Shown piece by piece: positions 41,589 through 51,056 of a stretch of DNA of 64,000 nt. Within the stretch, counting starts at the first letter, position 1, and each line of letters starts with the position of its first letter. The notes beneath the pieces are model-generated. The model searched no databases, was not told the DNA's origin, and worked only from the letters and a program-made list of their open reading frames with translations. Source of the stretch: a bacterium (GTDB lineage Bacteria; Actinomycetota; Acidimicrobiia; Spongiisociales; Spongiisociaceae); contig JAPOQZ010000266.1 of the NCBI GenBank assembly GCA_026710435.1, positions 19,409-83,408 of the forward strand, in the 5' to 3' direction. Both the position numbers and the translations under genes were made by a program.

Positions 41589-42914
41589 TCAACTGAACCG
41601 CACGGCTAGTTCGGTTACGTCCTCGACATCTTCGAGGTTCCATAGGAGTTCGACGATCTCTCGGGCCTTGGCCGGACCGACGACCGGTACAGCCTGATCC
41701 AAGAACTTCCGTTCGCAATCGTCCCGGCTCATCGGTGCCAGTGGCGAACCGTGAAACCGGCTCCGGTGGATCGAGCGGGCGATGGTCCGACCTCGGGCCT
41801 TCACCTCCACCTCGTTCATCTCCGGGTCCTCGTGGGCGGCCACAGAGACGCGGGCGGCGATAGCGGCGCGTTCGGGCTCTCCCAGCCCGGCTGGATCAAC
41901 CCACGCCTTTCCGGAGGGGATATCCAGGAGGATGCTGGCGAATGCCAGCGGGATGCTGCCCTGGGCCTCCCAGAAGGTCCGGGGGGACGGGTTGGCAAAC
42001 GGTACGTAGATGTCCGGACCTCGGAACACCACCGCTTCCACCTCGTCGACCGCCAACTGCTCGCTTTCGATGATCCCGGCGAACAATTCGAGACCGCCCT
42101 GGAAGCCCCAACTGCCCACCCTGGGCTTCATCGAGAGACGGTCATGAACGGAGAGGAAACGGTTCGCGGAGTCAAGCATCACCTCGGCCCGGTACTCGTC
42201 GCCGATGGTGGCTTCGATGATGCCCGGCAGGCCCCCGCCGGCCTCAGCTGCCAGCAGGACAGACTGGAGCCCTATCTGGCAGGCATGCAGGTGGGGACTC
42301 ACCCGGTAGGCGTTCTCGTTACCCAGCCCGAACGTCACCTCCATGCGGGGAGGCATCGCGGTCACCCAGGCGAGGCCGATCGCCCTCTCGACCGTCTCGA
42401 GGTCGAGTCCCAGCATCCGGGCTGCGACCACGGCGGTGTTGAAGTACAGGTGGCGGCGGGGATGTCCCCGGTAGACGCTGAAGACCCTCTCGGTAGCGGT
42501 GGCCGCGTCGAACACGCGGGTGTTGAGTTCGTAGCCGAGGGCGGTAGCGGTGATGACTTCCCGGCCGGACGCGCCGACCATCTCGCCCAAGGCCAGTGCC
42601 ATCGCCGAGATCGGTGCGAACATGTGAACGCCCGGTCCCTGTTCCTCGAAGTCGGAGTCGGAAGCCATCTGGGAGTTGATGCCCGCGGCAAGGCCGGCCC
42701 CGACCCGGGCCCCGTCCCCGACGATCGTCGCCTGGGGAGGGCCACCTAGCGACCTGCCCAGCGCCGCGAACCGACGGTCGGCGATGTCGTAACTGAAGAA
42801 GGTGATGGCCAGGTTGTCGAGGGTGGCGCGCTTGATGCTCTCAACCGACTCCGGTGGAATGTCGTCGATCGTGGTGGTGGCGATCTCTTCGGCGAATGTC
42901 CGCGATACCGGCAT
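41589..42914 (-). CDS. MmgE/PrpD family protein
   Basis: A 441-aa full-length member of the MmgE/PrpD family (2-methylcitrate dehydratase, cis-aconitate decarboxylase and iminodisuccinate epimerase relatives). The helical domain begins IPPESVESIKRATLDNLAITFFSYD and contains INSQMASDSDFEEQGPGVHMFAPISAMALALGE, matching the active-site His region of the family. The C-terminal domain has VDEVEAVVFRGP and the late DDCERKFLD segment. The ATG follows AAGGAGG. Members dehydrate, decarboxylate or epimerise hydroxy- or amino-dicarboxylates. It is transcribed ahead of the second tandem alpha/beta-fold gene on the minus strand; both likely belong to one pathway. Confidence 0.88.
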   Translation of the reverse strand: MPVSRTFAEEIATTTIDDIPPESVESIKRATLDNLAITFFSYDIADRRFAALGRSLGGPPQATIVGDGARVGAGLAAGINSQMASDSDFEEQGPGVHMFAPISAMALALGEMVGASGREVITATALGYELNTRVFDAATATERVFSVYRGHPRRHLYFNTAVVAARMLGLDLETVERAIGLAWVTAMPPRMEVTFGLGNENAYRVSPHLHACQIGLQSVLLAAEAGGGLPGIIEATIGDEYRAEVMLDSANRFLSVHDRLSMKPRVGSWGFQGGLELFAGIIESEQLAVDEVEAVVFRGPDIYVPFANPSPRTFWEAQGSIPLAFASILLDIPSGKAWVDPAGLGEPERAAIAARVSVAAHEDPEMNEVEVKARGRTIARSIHRSRFHGSPLAPMSRDDCERKFLDQAVPVVGPAKAREIVELLWNLEDVEDVTELAVRFS

Positions 42915-43039
42915 GGGAACCTCCTTGCAGTTGGAGAGCGTGATTCGGCTGGACAGTTGGCGGAGTGAACTCCATGGATGGCTTCCCCATCACCGACCGG
43001 CGCGGAACCCGAGGGGGTGTGCGCTTCCCGGCGGCCTCC

Positions 43040-44758
43040 TCATGGAAGAGCGTCCTGCAGGAAGGCTCGGTACAGGGCGATCGTGCTCTCGGGTGACACC
43101 AACTCCCTGTACCGGCTGTGGATCGGGACGGCAAGGTCCTCCGTCTGCTCGATGCGGGCGGTTGGCAGGATCCGGGAAGCTGCTTCGAGGTGCACGATCC
43201 AGGGGTCGGTAGGCCGGGCACAGATGAGCATCTCGGCCTTGATGAGGGGCAGGCGCTCGGTGGTGGGATATTCCCAGAGGGCGACGAAGTTGTGGTGGTA
43301 GGTGCGCCCTCCTTTCAGGAACTCCACCAGGCTGTGATGGATGTCGGCCGCGGGAGCGAACCTGCCCACGCGTGTACCGGCGGCGGTCCGAGCGTAGAAC
43401 GGCCACCACAGCAGCACGTCCCTCAGGTAGTTCCAGGCCCAGAGGAGGTGCGAACCGTCCCACGAGGGAACCATCGGCGGTTGGTAGTTGTCGATGAAGT
43501 CCTGGCTCTCGTCGGGTGTGTATATCGGGATGCCGTCCAGGATCAGGTGACGTACCAGGGAGGGCCTCTCGATCGCCAGTTGCATGCCGAGCACCGCGCC
43601 GGTGTGGTTGCCGTACACGTCGTAGTCCTCGTGGCCCTCCGCATCGCACACTTCCCCCACCAGACGGGCTAGATCCGCCATATCAGGCTTCCCGGAGAAC
43701 GGCGCCGAGTCCCCGTTCCCCGGTGTGTCCAGCGCCAGCGCCGGCCGGTCGGCGCCCATCGCCCGCATGAGAGGTTCGAGCGCCGCGCCGGAACCGGGTG
43801 GCGATGCCTGCAGGAGCAGGAGGGGTCTCCCCTCGCCCGGGATGCGTCGCACGAGCATCTGCCCGGCCGAGGTGGCGACGTACCCCCGCTGGACGGTCCC
43901 CGGATCGAGCGCCGCCCGGCGCGGTGGCGGGGCGTCGGGCAGGTCGGGATCCGCTAGAAATGACTGAACCAGGTCGGCCAGGTCGGCCAGGTCGGAGGTA
44001 CGCCGCATCCTGATCTCGGCGTTCTCGACCCGATCCGGGAGGCGTCCCAGATGCTCCGCGAGCGGGTCGTCCGGACCCACCGTGATCATCGTCGGCACGG
44101 ACAAGCGGGCGAGGGCCTCGGTTGGCTCGTAGCGGAAGGACGCATGGTAGAGCTGCCAGTAGAGAGGCCCGGCCCTCATCATGTCCAGGACCTTGTCGTG
44201 CAGCCCGCCGGCCGTGGGCATGTCGAGCACTCGCCGCGCCTCGGGGGTCCTCCGGTACCAGGGCCAGAACAGCAACATGTCGCGGCGCATCGCCCAGGTC
44301 CGTACCAGATGGGACCCGTCCCACTGCGGTTTAAGGGATGGCGCGTAGTTGGCCACCAGGTCGGTGCGCTCGTCCTCCGTATAGGCCGCGAGAGCATTGA
44401 GGATCACGCGGTTGACCCGTCTCGCATGCCGGTGGGCGAAGTCCAGAGCCAGGGTGGCGCCTGTATGCGATCCGTAGAGATCGACCCGGTCCAGCCCCAT
44501 CCAATCGAGCGTCTTGGCCAGGGCGTCCGAGTAGTCGGCGCACGACGGAGCTGCGAGCCCGAGGCCCGCCGACTCGCCTGCTCCCGGGGTGTCGAGCGCG
44601 ATCACGGTCCTGCCGGTTGCGAGCTCCCGGATCAGGGGTTCGAGAGCGAACGAACTGCCCGGAGCCGGATGGAGCAGTACCAGCGGGGGACCGCTTCCCG
44701 CTCGCCGGTAGTGGACCTCCCGGTCGCCGACGTACCCGAAGTACTTGAGTATCCTCAC
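43040..44758 (-). CDS. Tandem alpha/beta-hydrolase-fold protein with two GxHTG elbows
   Basis: A 572-aa protein from GTG 44758 (AAGGAG upstream) with two alpha/beta-hydrolase domains. Domain 1 has LVLLHPAPGSS, DTPGAGES and the elbow GSHTG (96-100). Domain 2 (from about residue 291) has LLLLQASPPGSG, DTPGNGDS and the elbow GNHTG (383-387). In both, His replaces the nucleophile, and the segment WDGSH-L---W---RD-LL-WP-Y recurs in each domain. The usual C-terminal catalytic His is not obvious. A 9-base triplet-like repeat (GGTCGGCCA, about 43973-43998) encodes a repeated Leu-Ala-Asp in the linker. Probably a dimer-like fused protein with non-classical chemistry. Confidence 0.85.
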   Translation of the reverse strand: MRILKYFGYVGDREVHYRRAGSGPPLVLLHPAPGSSFALEPLIRELATGRTVIALDTPGAGESAGLGLAAPSCADYSDALAKTLDWMGLDRVDLYGSHTGATLALDFAHRHARRVNRVILNALAAYTEDERTDLVANYAPSLKPQWDGSHLVRTWAMRRDMLLFWPWYRRTPEARRVLDMPTAGGLHDKVLDMMRAGPLYWQLYHASFRYEPTEALARLSVPTMITVGPDDPLAEHLGRLPDRVENAEIRMRRTSDLADLADLVQSFLADPDLPDAPPPRRAALDPGTVQRGYVATSAGQMLVRRIPGEGRPLLLLQASPPGSGAALEPLMRAMGADRPALALDTPGNGDSAPFSGKPDMADLARLVGEVCDAEGHEDYDVYGNHTGAVLGMQLAIERPSLVRHLILDGIPIYTPDESQDFIDNYQPPMVPSWDGSHLLWAWNYLRDVLLWWPFYARTAAGTRVGRFAPAADIHHSLVEFLKGGRTYHHNFVALWEYPTTERLPLIKAEMLICARPTDPWIVHLEAASRILPTARIEQTEDLAVPIHSRYRELVSPESTIALYRAFLQDALP

Positions 44759-44778
44759 GGCACTCTGCTCCTTCGCTT

Positions 44779-47136
44779 CTACCTACCGGATCGACCGCCG
44801 TCCCTATCGAGTGAAAGGCCCTCGGCGACCCTTGCGAGCAGTGCCCAGGCGCCTTCCACGTCGAGAACGCGTGCGCCCACCGACTCGCAGGCTAGCGTTT
44901 TGTCGAGCACCCAGTCCCATTTGTCAATCTCCGGGTTCTCGATGGCCGCCGCCAGGTCGGCAGGTGCCGGGCGCGGCCCGTCGAGCAAATCACGGATCGT
45001 GGCTTCGAGGTCGCGGATGCATGTCCTGGCTATCTGGATGGCGGGTCCTTCGGCGGTCGCCGAGACGCCTTGGACCGATAGCGCCAGCGCCGCGGTGTGC
45101 AGGCTGCGGTCGCCCTTCCAAGGAAACAGCAGAACCTCTGAATCGCCTGCCAGAACCGAGGCGCCGTCCAGGCCGAATCGGTGGAACGCGGCCCGGCCCT
45201 CCGAGAGGAGGCGCTGCGCGTTCGGATCGAGCCACGCAGGTATGTCGGAGGACCGGTAGACGGCAACCATCTCGGCCCGAACCCGATCCGAGACGGCAGG
45301 GCTTTCACCACCGGAGAAATGAGGGACGCCCCCGGCGGCCCTCATGACTTGCACGACACGGGCCGGCTTGTCGACACCGGCCACTTTCCAGCGCTTCCCG
45401 GCGAAGATCAGCAGGGTGCCTTCCCGGAGGGGCTGGTAGATCGGGATGGTGCCGAGTGTCCTGCCGCCGCTCAGGACCCTCCACTCGTCGGCCGTGTGGA
45501 AGGCGGTGTAGAAGCGGTAGTTGTTGATCTGACGTTCACCGGCCACGCCGGGCAGCAGCAGGCCGTCCGCCGCTTGTATCAGGAGGTCGTGAGTTCCCAT
45601 CGCCCGGAGAAGTCGAGCGAAACGAGTGCGGTCGACGAGGTGGAAGGGACCGGCTCCGCATAGGGCGCGGTAGAGGTCGGCGGCGGTGGCACCCCCGTGC
45701 TGGGCGATCACCGACATGATCTGCTGGATCAGCGTCGAGTAGTTGAATCCGGGATCGGCCGGGGATTCGAGCCAGTTCCCGAGCATCAGGCGCACCATGG
45801 CGGTTGCCTGCACGATGTCGCAGCGCAGCCTGTCGACAGGGTGGGTGTCTTGGTCGACAGACCTCTCGGTGATGTAGAGGCGCAGCACCGCCGGGTCGTC
45901 CCGGCGTCCCGACCGGCCCAGTCGCTGCCAGAGCGAGGCGACCGATGGGGGCGGTCCGATCTGGGCCACGCTCTTTACCGTACCGATGTCGATGCCCAAT
46001 TCGAGCGTGGAAGTGCTCACCGCGGTTGCGGGTCGGGTCCGGTCCTTTATCCGCGTCTCGACCGTCTGGCGAATACCCTTGGACAGGTTGCCGTGGTGCG
46101 GCCAGAACTCGTTGGGTACCCGCGCGCGGGCGCATCGACGGGCGAGCAGGTCGGCATAGGTCTCCACGGCATTGCGGGTATTGGCGAACACCAGGTTGTC
46201 GTGGCCGCGTAGGTGCCTGAAAAGGTGCTCCGCGATCGCTCTCTGGGATTCCTCGTCTTTGGCCTCCCCTTCCACACCGGTCGATTCCTGTCCGACTTCG
46301 GCGCCGCTCCGATACTTCGGTGGCGGGGCTTCGTAGCCGCGCATCTGGAGCAGCAACCTCCGTCCGTCCAACTTCGATTCGACGATCAAGACATGCTCCG
46401 GGTCGGTCGGACGGAGGAAGGCGGCGGCCTGCCTCATGTCACCGAGGGTCGCCGACAGTCCGATGCGGGACGGCTGTAGGCGAGTGGCCAGATCGACACG
46501 GTTCATCAGGGATTGCAGCTGGACACCGCGCTGGGCGCCCAGGAAGGAGTGGAGTTCGTCGATCACCAGGTAACGCAAACCGGCGAACAGGCGCGGAACG
46601 ATGGGACCCCGGTTGACGAAGGTGGCCTCCAACGACTCCGGAGTGATAAGCAGCACACCGGACGGGTCGGCAACCAGCTTCCGCTTGGCTGTGGCCGGTA
46701 CGTCGCCATGCCAGCGATGGACGGGCACATCCAACCGTTCGCAAAGCTGCTCGAGGCGTTGATGCTGATCGTTTATCAATGCCTTCAGGGGCGATAGGTA
46801 CAGCACCTGCACCCCGGCGGACGGTTCGGACTCCCGTTCGTTCCAAGGGTCGTAGGCGTTCCAAAGATCCCGTTCTCCATCTGTCTTCGGGTGGATGGCG
46901 GTCGCCACCTTCGACAGGATCGGGAGAAAGGCGGCTTCGGTCTTCCCCGCGGCCGTAGCCGCGGCGACGATCACGTCGCGGTCGCCGTCGAGGATCGGGC
47001 CGATGGCACGCTCCTGGGCGTCATGCAGCGAGGTCCATCCCTGGTCGTATATCCAGCGCTGCATCCGAGGATGCAAGCGGTTGAAGGCCGCGGACGGGGA
47101 AGTATCAGAGACGGAAGTGGATGAGGTTGTCATCAT
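44779..47136 (-). CDS. Lhr-like DEAD/DEAH superfamily II helicase of the TerB operon
   Basis: About 785 aa from ATG 47136. Motif I is AAATAAGKTEA (58-68). QVLYLSPLKALINDQ is motif Ia, VIDELHS the DELH form of motif II, and GLSATLGD motif III. The C-terminal helicase domain has STSTLELGIDIG (motif V) and WQRLGRSGRR (motif VI), followed by a long C-terminal region as in Lhr-like DNA helicases. The gene starts inside the 3' end of the ATPase gene (32-base overlap), so the products are coupled. It probably unwinds or translocates on DNA as the effector of the TerB/DUF2791 operon. No nuclease domain is obvious. Confidence 0.88.
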   Translation of the reverse strand: MMTTSSTSVSDTSPSAAFNRLHPRMQRWIYDQGWTSLHDAQERAIGPILDGDRDVIVAAATAAGKTEAAFLPILSKVATAIHPKTDGERDLWNAYDPWNERESEPSAGVQVLYLSPLKALINDQHQRLEQLCERLDVPVHRWHGDVPATAKRKLVADPSGVLLITPESLEATFVNRGPIVPRLFAGLRYLVIDELHSFLGAQRGVQLQSLMNRVDLATRLQPSRIGLSATLGDMRQAAAFLRPTDPEHVLIVESKLDGRRLLLQMRGYEAPPPKYRSGAEVGQESTGVEGEAKDEESQRAIAEHLFRHLRGHDNLVFANTRNAVETYADLLARRCARARVPNEFWPHHGNLSKGIRQTVETRIKDRTRPATAVSTSTLELGIDIGTVKSVAQIGPPPSVASLWQRLGRSGRRDDPAVLRLYITERSVDQDTHPVDRLRCDIVQATAMVRLMLGNWLESPADPGFNYSTLIQQIMSVIAQHGGATAADLYRALCGAGPFHLVDRTRFARLLRAMGTHDLLIQAADGLLLPGVAGERQINNYRFYTAFHTADEWRVLSGGRTLGTIPIYQPLREGTLLIFAGKRWKVAGVDKPARVVQVMRAAGGVPHFSGGESPAVSDRVRAEMVAVYRSSDIPAWLDPNAQRLLSEGRAAFHRFGLDGASVLAGDSEVLLFPWKGDRSLHTAALALSVQGVSATAEGPAIQIARTCIRDLEATIRDLLDGPRPAPADLAAAIENPEIDKWDWVLDKTLACESVGARVLDVEGAWALLARVAEGLSLDRDGGRSGR

Positions 47137-48460
47137 CGGACGCCGCAGTCTGGGTGGCCGGAGGGGCAACGTCGCCGGCCGGGAGCGGTGCGAGGTCCGG
47201 GTTCGTCTCCTGCTCGATATCGATACGATCGATCAGGTCGGACCAGTTCACGCCGGGATTCTGGTCGAGCACCGCGAGGAGGTTCACAAACTCCTTGATG
47301 GTGGTGCGCGGCGTGCGGAAGTAGGCGTCACCCACCCGGGACGCACAGTGTTCCATGAAAGCGGTCAATGCCTCGTCGGGTACGAGGTATGCGTCCGGAT
47401 CGCCGCTCGCGTACACGTGCCGGAGCTTGGTGAGCAGGACGTACATGTCCTCGGGGGACAGATTGGCGAGGCGCAACACCGGCCCCGAGAAGTCCACCAG
47501 CCCCTTGCGGGCAAAGGCGTTCTCGGCCAGGCGCGACTGCAGAGCCGGGTACGAGTAGAGGCCACGCCGGGTGTCGAACAGCATGTCAGGAGTGCCACTG
47601 AACACGAAACCGAGCCCCGCGGCGGAGCCCTGCAGGCAGTCGTTCAGTATGCGCAGAACCTGTTCGTAGTTGGAGTTCCGGGCCCGTGTGTGGGACATCT
47701 TGTAGAGATTCACCATCTCGTCCAGGCAGACCAGAAGGCCGGAGAACCCGGCGAGGCGGACGAAACGGGCGAATAGCTTGAGATGGTCGTAGAAGGTTCG
47801 GTCGTCGATGATGGTGCGGACCCCGAGCGCCTTCCGCGAATCGGTGCGGGTCGAGAACTCGGCGCGCAACCACCGCACCACATCGGAGCGCAACCGGTCG
47901 TGGCCGGTGTCGTGAGCACGCCAGTAGGCGGCGACAACTTCGGCGAAGTCGTACCCGCCGACGAGCTCCCGGAGATCACTGAGCCGCTCACGGATCACGG
48001 TCTCCGCGTCGATCCCTCGGGATCGGGCCGCGCTCAGGCTTGTCGTGATGAATCGTTCCACCACCGGCAGCATCGCACCGCCTTCGGGCTTCGCCCGCGT
48101 GGACAGGTTTCGCATCAGCTCGGCGTAGAGACCGCGTGCATGGCCACCGGTCGAGTAGAGCCGGCGTTCGGGTGACAGGTCGGCGTGGACGGTAACGAGC
48201 TTGCGCTCCAGCGCGATCGAACGGACCAGGTTGAGGAAGAAGGACTTGCCCGCCCCGTACTCGCCGATCACGAGACGGAACGCCGAACCACCGTCGACGA
48301 TCCGGTCGATGTCACCGACGAGAGCCGTCACTTCGTCGACGCGCCCGACCTGGATGTGCTGCTGGCCGACCCGTGGTACGACCCCGGCCCGTAACGACTG
48401 GATGACCGCGTCGCGGTCCCGTGGACGGATCCGGCCGGTAGCGTGTGTAACAGAAATCAT
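47105..48460 (-). CDS. DUF2791/BrxD-like P-loop ATPase
   Basis: A 451-aa AAA-like ATPase. Walker A is GEYGAGKS (66-73), Walker B GLLVCLDEM near residue 245, and the N-terminal AVIQSLRAGVVPRVGQQHIQVGR is typical of the BrxD-type (DUF2791) proteins found next to helicases in genome-defence islands. The C-terminal residues are acidic and end with the overlap into the helicase gene. The start ATG overlaps the stop of the first TerB gene (ATGA). It probably couples ATP hydrolysis and DNA binding to activation of the helicase. It belongs to the same transcript as the genes at 48457-53260. Confidence 0.85.
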   Translation of the reverse strand: MISVTHATGRIRPRDRDAVIQSLRAGVVPRVGQQHIQVGRVDEVTALVGDIDRIVDGGSAFRLVIGEYGAGKSFFLNLVRSIALERKLVTVHADLSPERRLYSTGGHARGLYAELMRNLSTRAKPEGGAMLPVVERFITTSLSAARSRGIDAETVIRERLSDLRELVGGYDFAEVVAAYWRAHDTGHDRLRSDVVRWLRAEFSTRTDSRKALGVRTIIDDRTFYDHLKLFARFVRLAGFSGLLVCLDEMVNLYKMSHTRARNSNYEQVLRILNDCLQGSAAGLGFVFSGTPDMLFDTRRGLYSYPALQSRLAENAFARKGLVDFSGPVLRLANLSPEDMYVLLTKLRHVYASGDPDAYLVPDEALTAFMEHCASRVGDAYFRTPRTTIKEFVNLLAVLDQNPGVNWSDLIDRIDIEQETNPDLAPLPAGDVAPPATQTAASDDDNLIHFRL

Positions 48461-50868
48461 GTCAGCTCCTCCACAGCGTAGGTATTGAGTACGACAGGGT
48501 CATCTCCTTCGACAACCGGTTCCCCACAGGCCTCCATGGCGGTTTCGTTGATCACGTCGAGGGCGCTGTCCAGAAACGGCAAGCCCACCGACTCGGCGAG
48601 GCGCTCGGCGCTGGAGCGATCCCACTCCGACCGAGCGACAAGCTTGCGCATCAAGGCGGAATGGGCCTCGTCGAGTTCTCCGATCACCGACCCGTTCTCC
48701 AGACCGGTCGGCGACGGTTCCGGGGTGGGGATCGGGGCATCGTCGACGAAGATATCGGTCAGCAGCGCCGACACGCGGTCCGTCTCTGCGAGGCGGGCCC
48801 GAACCTTTTGAGGGTCCAGGGTTACCGGCGGTCGCCTGGCTGCAACCTGCCCGGTGTTGGGAACTGACCAGCGGGCGGTGGGTTGTGCATCCCTGACGGT
48901 TACGGGGCCATGGTCATCGATGTGGAGACCATGCACCCTCCGGTAGAGGTCGCTGGTGTCTAGGCCAAGATACCCGAAGACCTTTTCCAGAGCGGTCAGC
49001 TCTTGGCGGCTCACCAGCCCGTCGGCAGCAGCCAGGGGAATCAGAAAGCTGCCGATCGCAGCCCGATCCACCCTTGGGATTCGCTCCGCCTTGTGTTTCA
49101 TACCACGCATCCCGGGCCTCGAGGCGTCCAGGAACTCGACGTACGCAGCCAGCCGGCGTCGCTCGGCGTTATCCAGGCCGGCGATCCCCTCCAGCCGCTC
49201 CACGATGAGCTTGTACTGCTCGGGGCCGACACCGCCGTCCGCCCCGGCAACTATCGCAGCGACATGGACGATCGGCAGTGCGGTGCCATAGGCATCCGAC
49301 GGCGACTCTGCGGTCCCGCCCGGAAGCCGGAATAAGACTACCCGGGTACCCGGGTTGGGAATGGTGCCGCCGAACCGCACGTCGGGTTCGATTCCAACGC
49401 CGATTCTGGCGAGCATGGACGCCAACCAACCTGCCTCCTGCTTCGTCAGCTTGGCCACGTGTCCTGGTGACCACCTCTCCACCAACTCGTCCAAGGGAAC
49501 CACCGCGGTGGTTCCGCCCTCGAGAACCTCCGACGCCCAACCGCGTAGATCGTCAAGAATCTGGCCTCCGTGAGAAGCGAGCAGACACTCGGGGAGCAGC
49601 GAGAGCGCCGCCGCGGTCTCTCCCCTGCCGGGGTTCTTCCCGATGAACTTGCTGTAGGCATCGAGTTCGGCGTTGCACTGCTTTGCTATGTTCCTTAGCT
49701 TCTGCAGCGGATTGTGGACCCACCTGTCGGTCCACACGATGTCGGGTATGTTCCCCGCTGTGGCATGCACCGTCCCACCGTACGTGCCTTGAGTAAGGCC
49801 CGGCGCCAGGTCGAGACCTCTTGGCTGCTCGTATCGAGCGAAAGTTATCGTATGATCGAAGCCGTGTGAGGCTGTCCGGTACGAGACATCGATCTTGCCG
49901 GCCGGGCGACGGACCTTCATCCCGTCGGGAAACCTGGCTCTATGTCGGATGAGGAACAGTTCATCGAATTCGTCCGGACACCGCCTCGCAGGTGTCGCCG
50001 GCTTGACGCCAGGATGATGATGCAGGTAGCTGAGTCCCCACTCAGCCGGTACCTTCGAGCTCTCGGCCAAGTACTTTCCGATGCCGATGCGCACCGCGAG
50101 CGGGGTTTCCAGTATCTTCCGCTCCGGATCCCGCGGGATAGGTTCGATGTCCGTGTGTAGGCATAGCAATCCTTCGATAAAGGTCATGAACTCGGTTGCG
50201 CTTCGAGAGAAGATACGGTTGTGCCCGTAGATGTCCAGGAGACGGCGAACCTCGACGATGATCGCTAGCACGTCGGGATGGTCGACGTCGGCGCCGATGT
50301 CTGCGAGCAGGCGACGTTCGAGCCCATAGAAGAAGAGGAGCACGTACCCGATATGGGCGATCTTGTCGCGGCGCCCGCCCGCCAACCATCCGAGGTACGC
50401 GGCCCGAACGCGGGGGTGGGCCCGGTCGTACGACGGCCAGTCCTCGATCAGCGCGCCGTCCCAATCTGCATGTCTCCAGTCAACCGGGAGCCCAGGGTCG
50501 ATTAGGGATGGTTCGGTCCAGTATCCGCTCACCGAAAGGACTTCGCTGCCGACGTAGACCATCCCACCCTCGATGGACCGTCCCTGCACGACGATCCTCC
50601 TTCCAGCGGGAACCCAGGTCGCACGGCCCGGCTCGGATCGCACCGGTTCCGATTCGGATAGTTCGGATGGTGTCGACTCCGGGACTCCAAGACAAGTGGG
50701 ATGGCAATCACACGGGTGAGGTACCGGGCCTCCGTTCTGCCGTGTTCGGTTCCTGTTCCGCTTGGATCGCTGCTTCTGTTTTGCCCGCCGCCTATGTCTG
50801 GCCCGTTGATGTTGTTGTCTGGACCGCTTCCTCTGCTTGGAACGCTTCTTGCTCTTGGTCCGGCTCAC
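48457..50868 (-). CDS. TerB-N/TerB-C domain protein, paralogue 1
   Basis: An 803-aa protein from GTG 50868 (GGTGGAG ahead). Residues 1-45 are almost purely Arg/Lys/Gln, a nucleic-acid-binding-like tail. The TerB-N domain follows (GRSIEGGMVYVGSEV ... PRVRAAYLGWLAGGRRDK ... VLLFFYGLERRLLADIGADV). A central alpha-helical TerB-type region has the acidic metal-binding-like helices (IVAGADGGVGPEQYKLIVERL and PLAAADGLVSRQELTALEKVF), and the C-terminal TerB-C domain has LDPQKVRARLAETDRVSALLTDIF. It is about 40-50% alike to the next gene by eye. The stop overlaps the ATPase start. TerB-type proteins are linked to stress and defence systems. Confidence 0.85.
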   Translation of the reverse strand: MSRTKSKKRSKQRKRSRQQHQRARHRRRAKQKQRSKRNRNRTRQNGGPVPHPCDCHPTCLGVPESTPSELSESEPVRSEPGRATWVPAGRRIVVQGRSIEGGMVYVGSEVLSVSGYWTEPSLIDPGLPVDWRHADWDGALIEDWPSYDRAHPRVRAAYLGWLAGGRRDKIAHIGYVLLFFYGLERRLLADIGADVDHPDVLAIIVEVRRLLDIYGHNRIFSRSATEFMTFIEGLLCLHTDIEPIPRDPERKILETPLAVRIGIGKYLAESSKVPAEWGLSYLHHHPGVKPATPARRCPDEFDELFLIRHRARFPDGMKVRRPAGKIDVSYRTASHGFDHTITFARYEQPRGLDLAPGLTQGTYGGTVHATAGNIPDIVWTDRWVHNPLQKLRNIAKQCNAELDAYSKFIGKNPGRGETAAALSLLPECLLASHGGQILDDLRGWASEVLEGGTTAVVPLDELVERWSPGHVAKLTKQEAGWLASMLARIGVGIEPDVRFGGTIPNPGTRVVLFRLPGGTAESPSDAYGTALPIVHVAAIVAGADGGVGPEQYKLIVERLEGIAGLDNAERRRLAAYVEFLDASRPGMRGMKHKAERIPRVDRAAIGSFLIPLAAADGLVSRQELTALEKVFGYLGLDTSDLYRRVHGLHIDDHGPVTVRDAQPTARWSVPNTGQVAARRPPVTLDPQKVRARLAETDRVSALLTDIFVDDAPIPTPEPSPTGLENGSVIGELDEAHSALMRKLVARSEWDRSSAERLAESVGLPFLDSALDVINETAMEACGEPVVEGDDPVVLNTYAVEELT

Positions 50869-51056
50869 AACTCCACCTTCAGGTAGCTCCTGCCGGGGCC
50901 ACAGGAGGCGTGCTCTCCGGATCTAGCAGCTACGGCAACACGCTCATTGTGGTACGGGGGACGCCGGATACGTAGGTGTTCGCAGCGGGCCTTGCCCGGC
51001 AGATGCGCCGCGGCGTGGCAGTCTCGTGGACGCTTGCGGTCGGGTACACGGGTCAT
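50865..51056 (-). CDS. 63-aa ORF translationally overlapped between the TerB genes
   Basis: ATG 51056 overlaps the TGA of TerB paralogue 2 (ATGA), and the TGA of this ORF overlaps the GTG of paralogue 1 (GTGA). Such double overlap is unlikely by chance in a 184-base gap. The product is basic with several Cys and His residues (RDCHAAAHLPGKARCEH ... RSGEHASC), which could bind zinc. No family is recognised. It could be a real small component of the system, or a translational-coupling leader that keeps ribosomes moving between the paralogues. Confidence 0.45.
   Translation of the reverse strand: MTRVPDRKRPRDCHAAAHLPGKARCEHLRIRRPPYHNERVAVAARSGEHASCGPGRSYLKVEL

Noticed and set aside
43973..43998. 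Short tandem repeat as a regulatory or CRISPR-like array
   Set aside because: It lies in frame within a coding linker and encodes a Leu-Ala-Asp repeat. There are no spacers.
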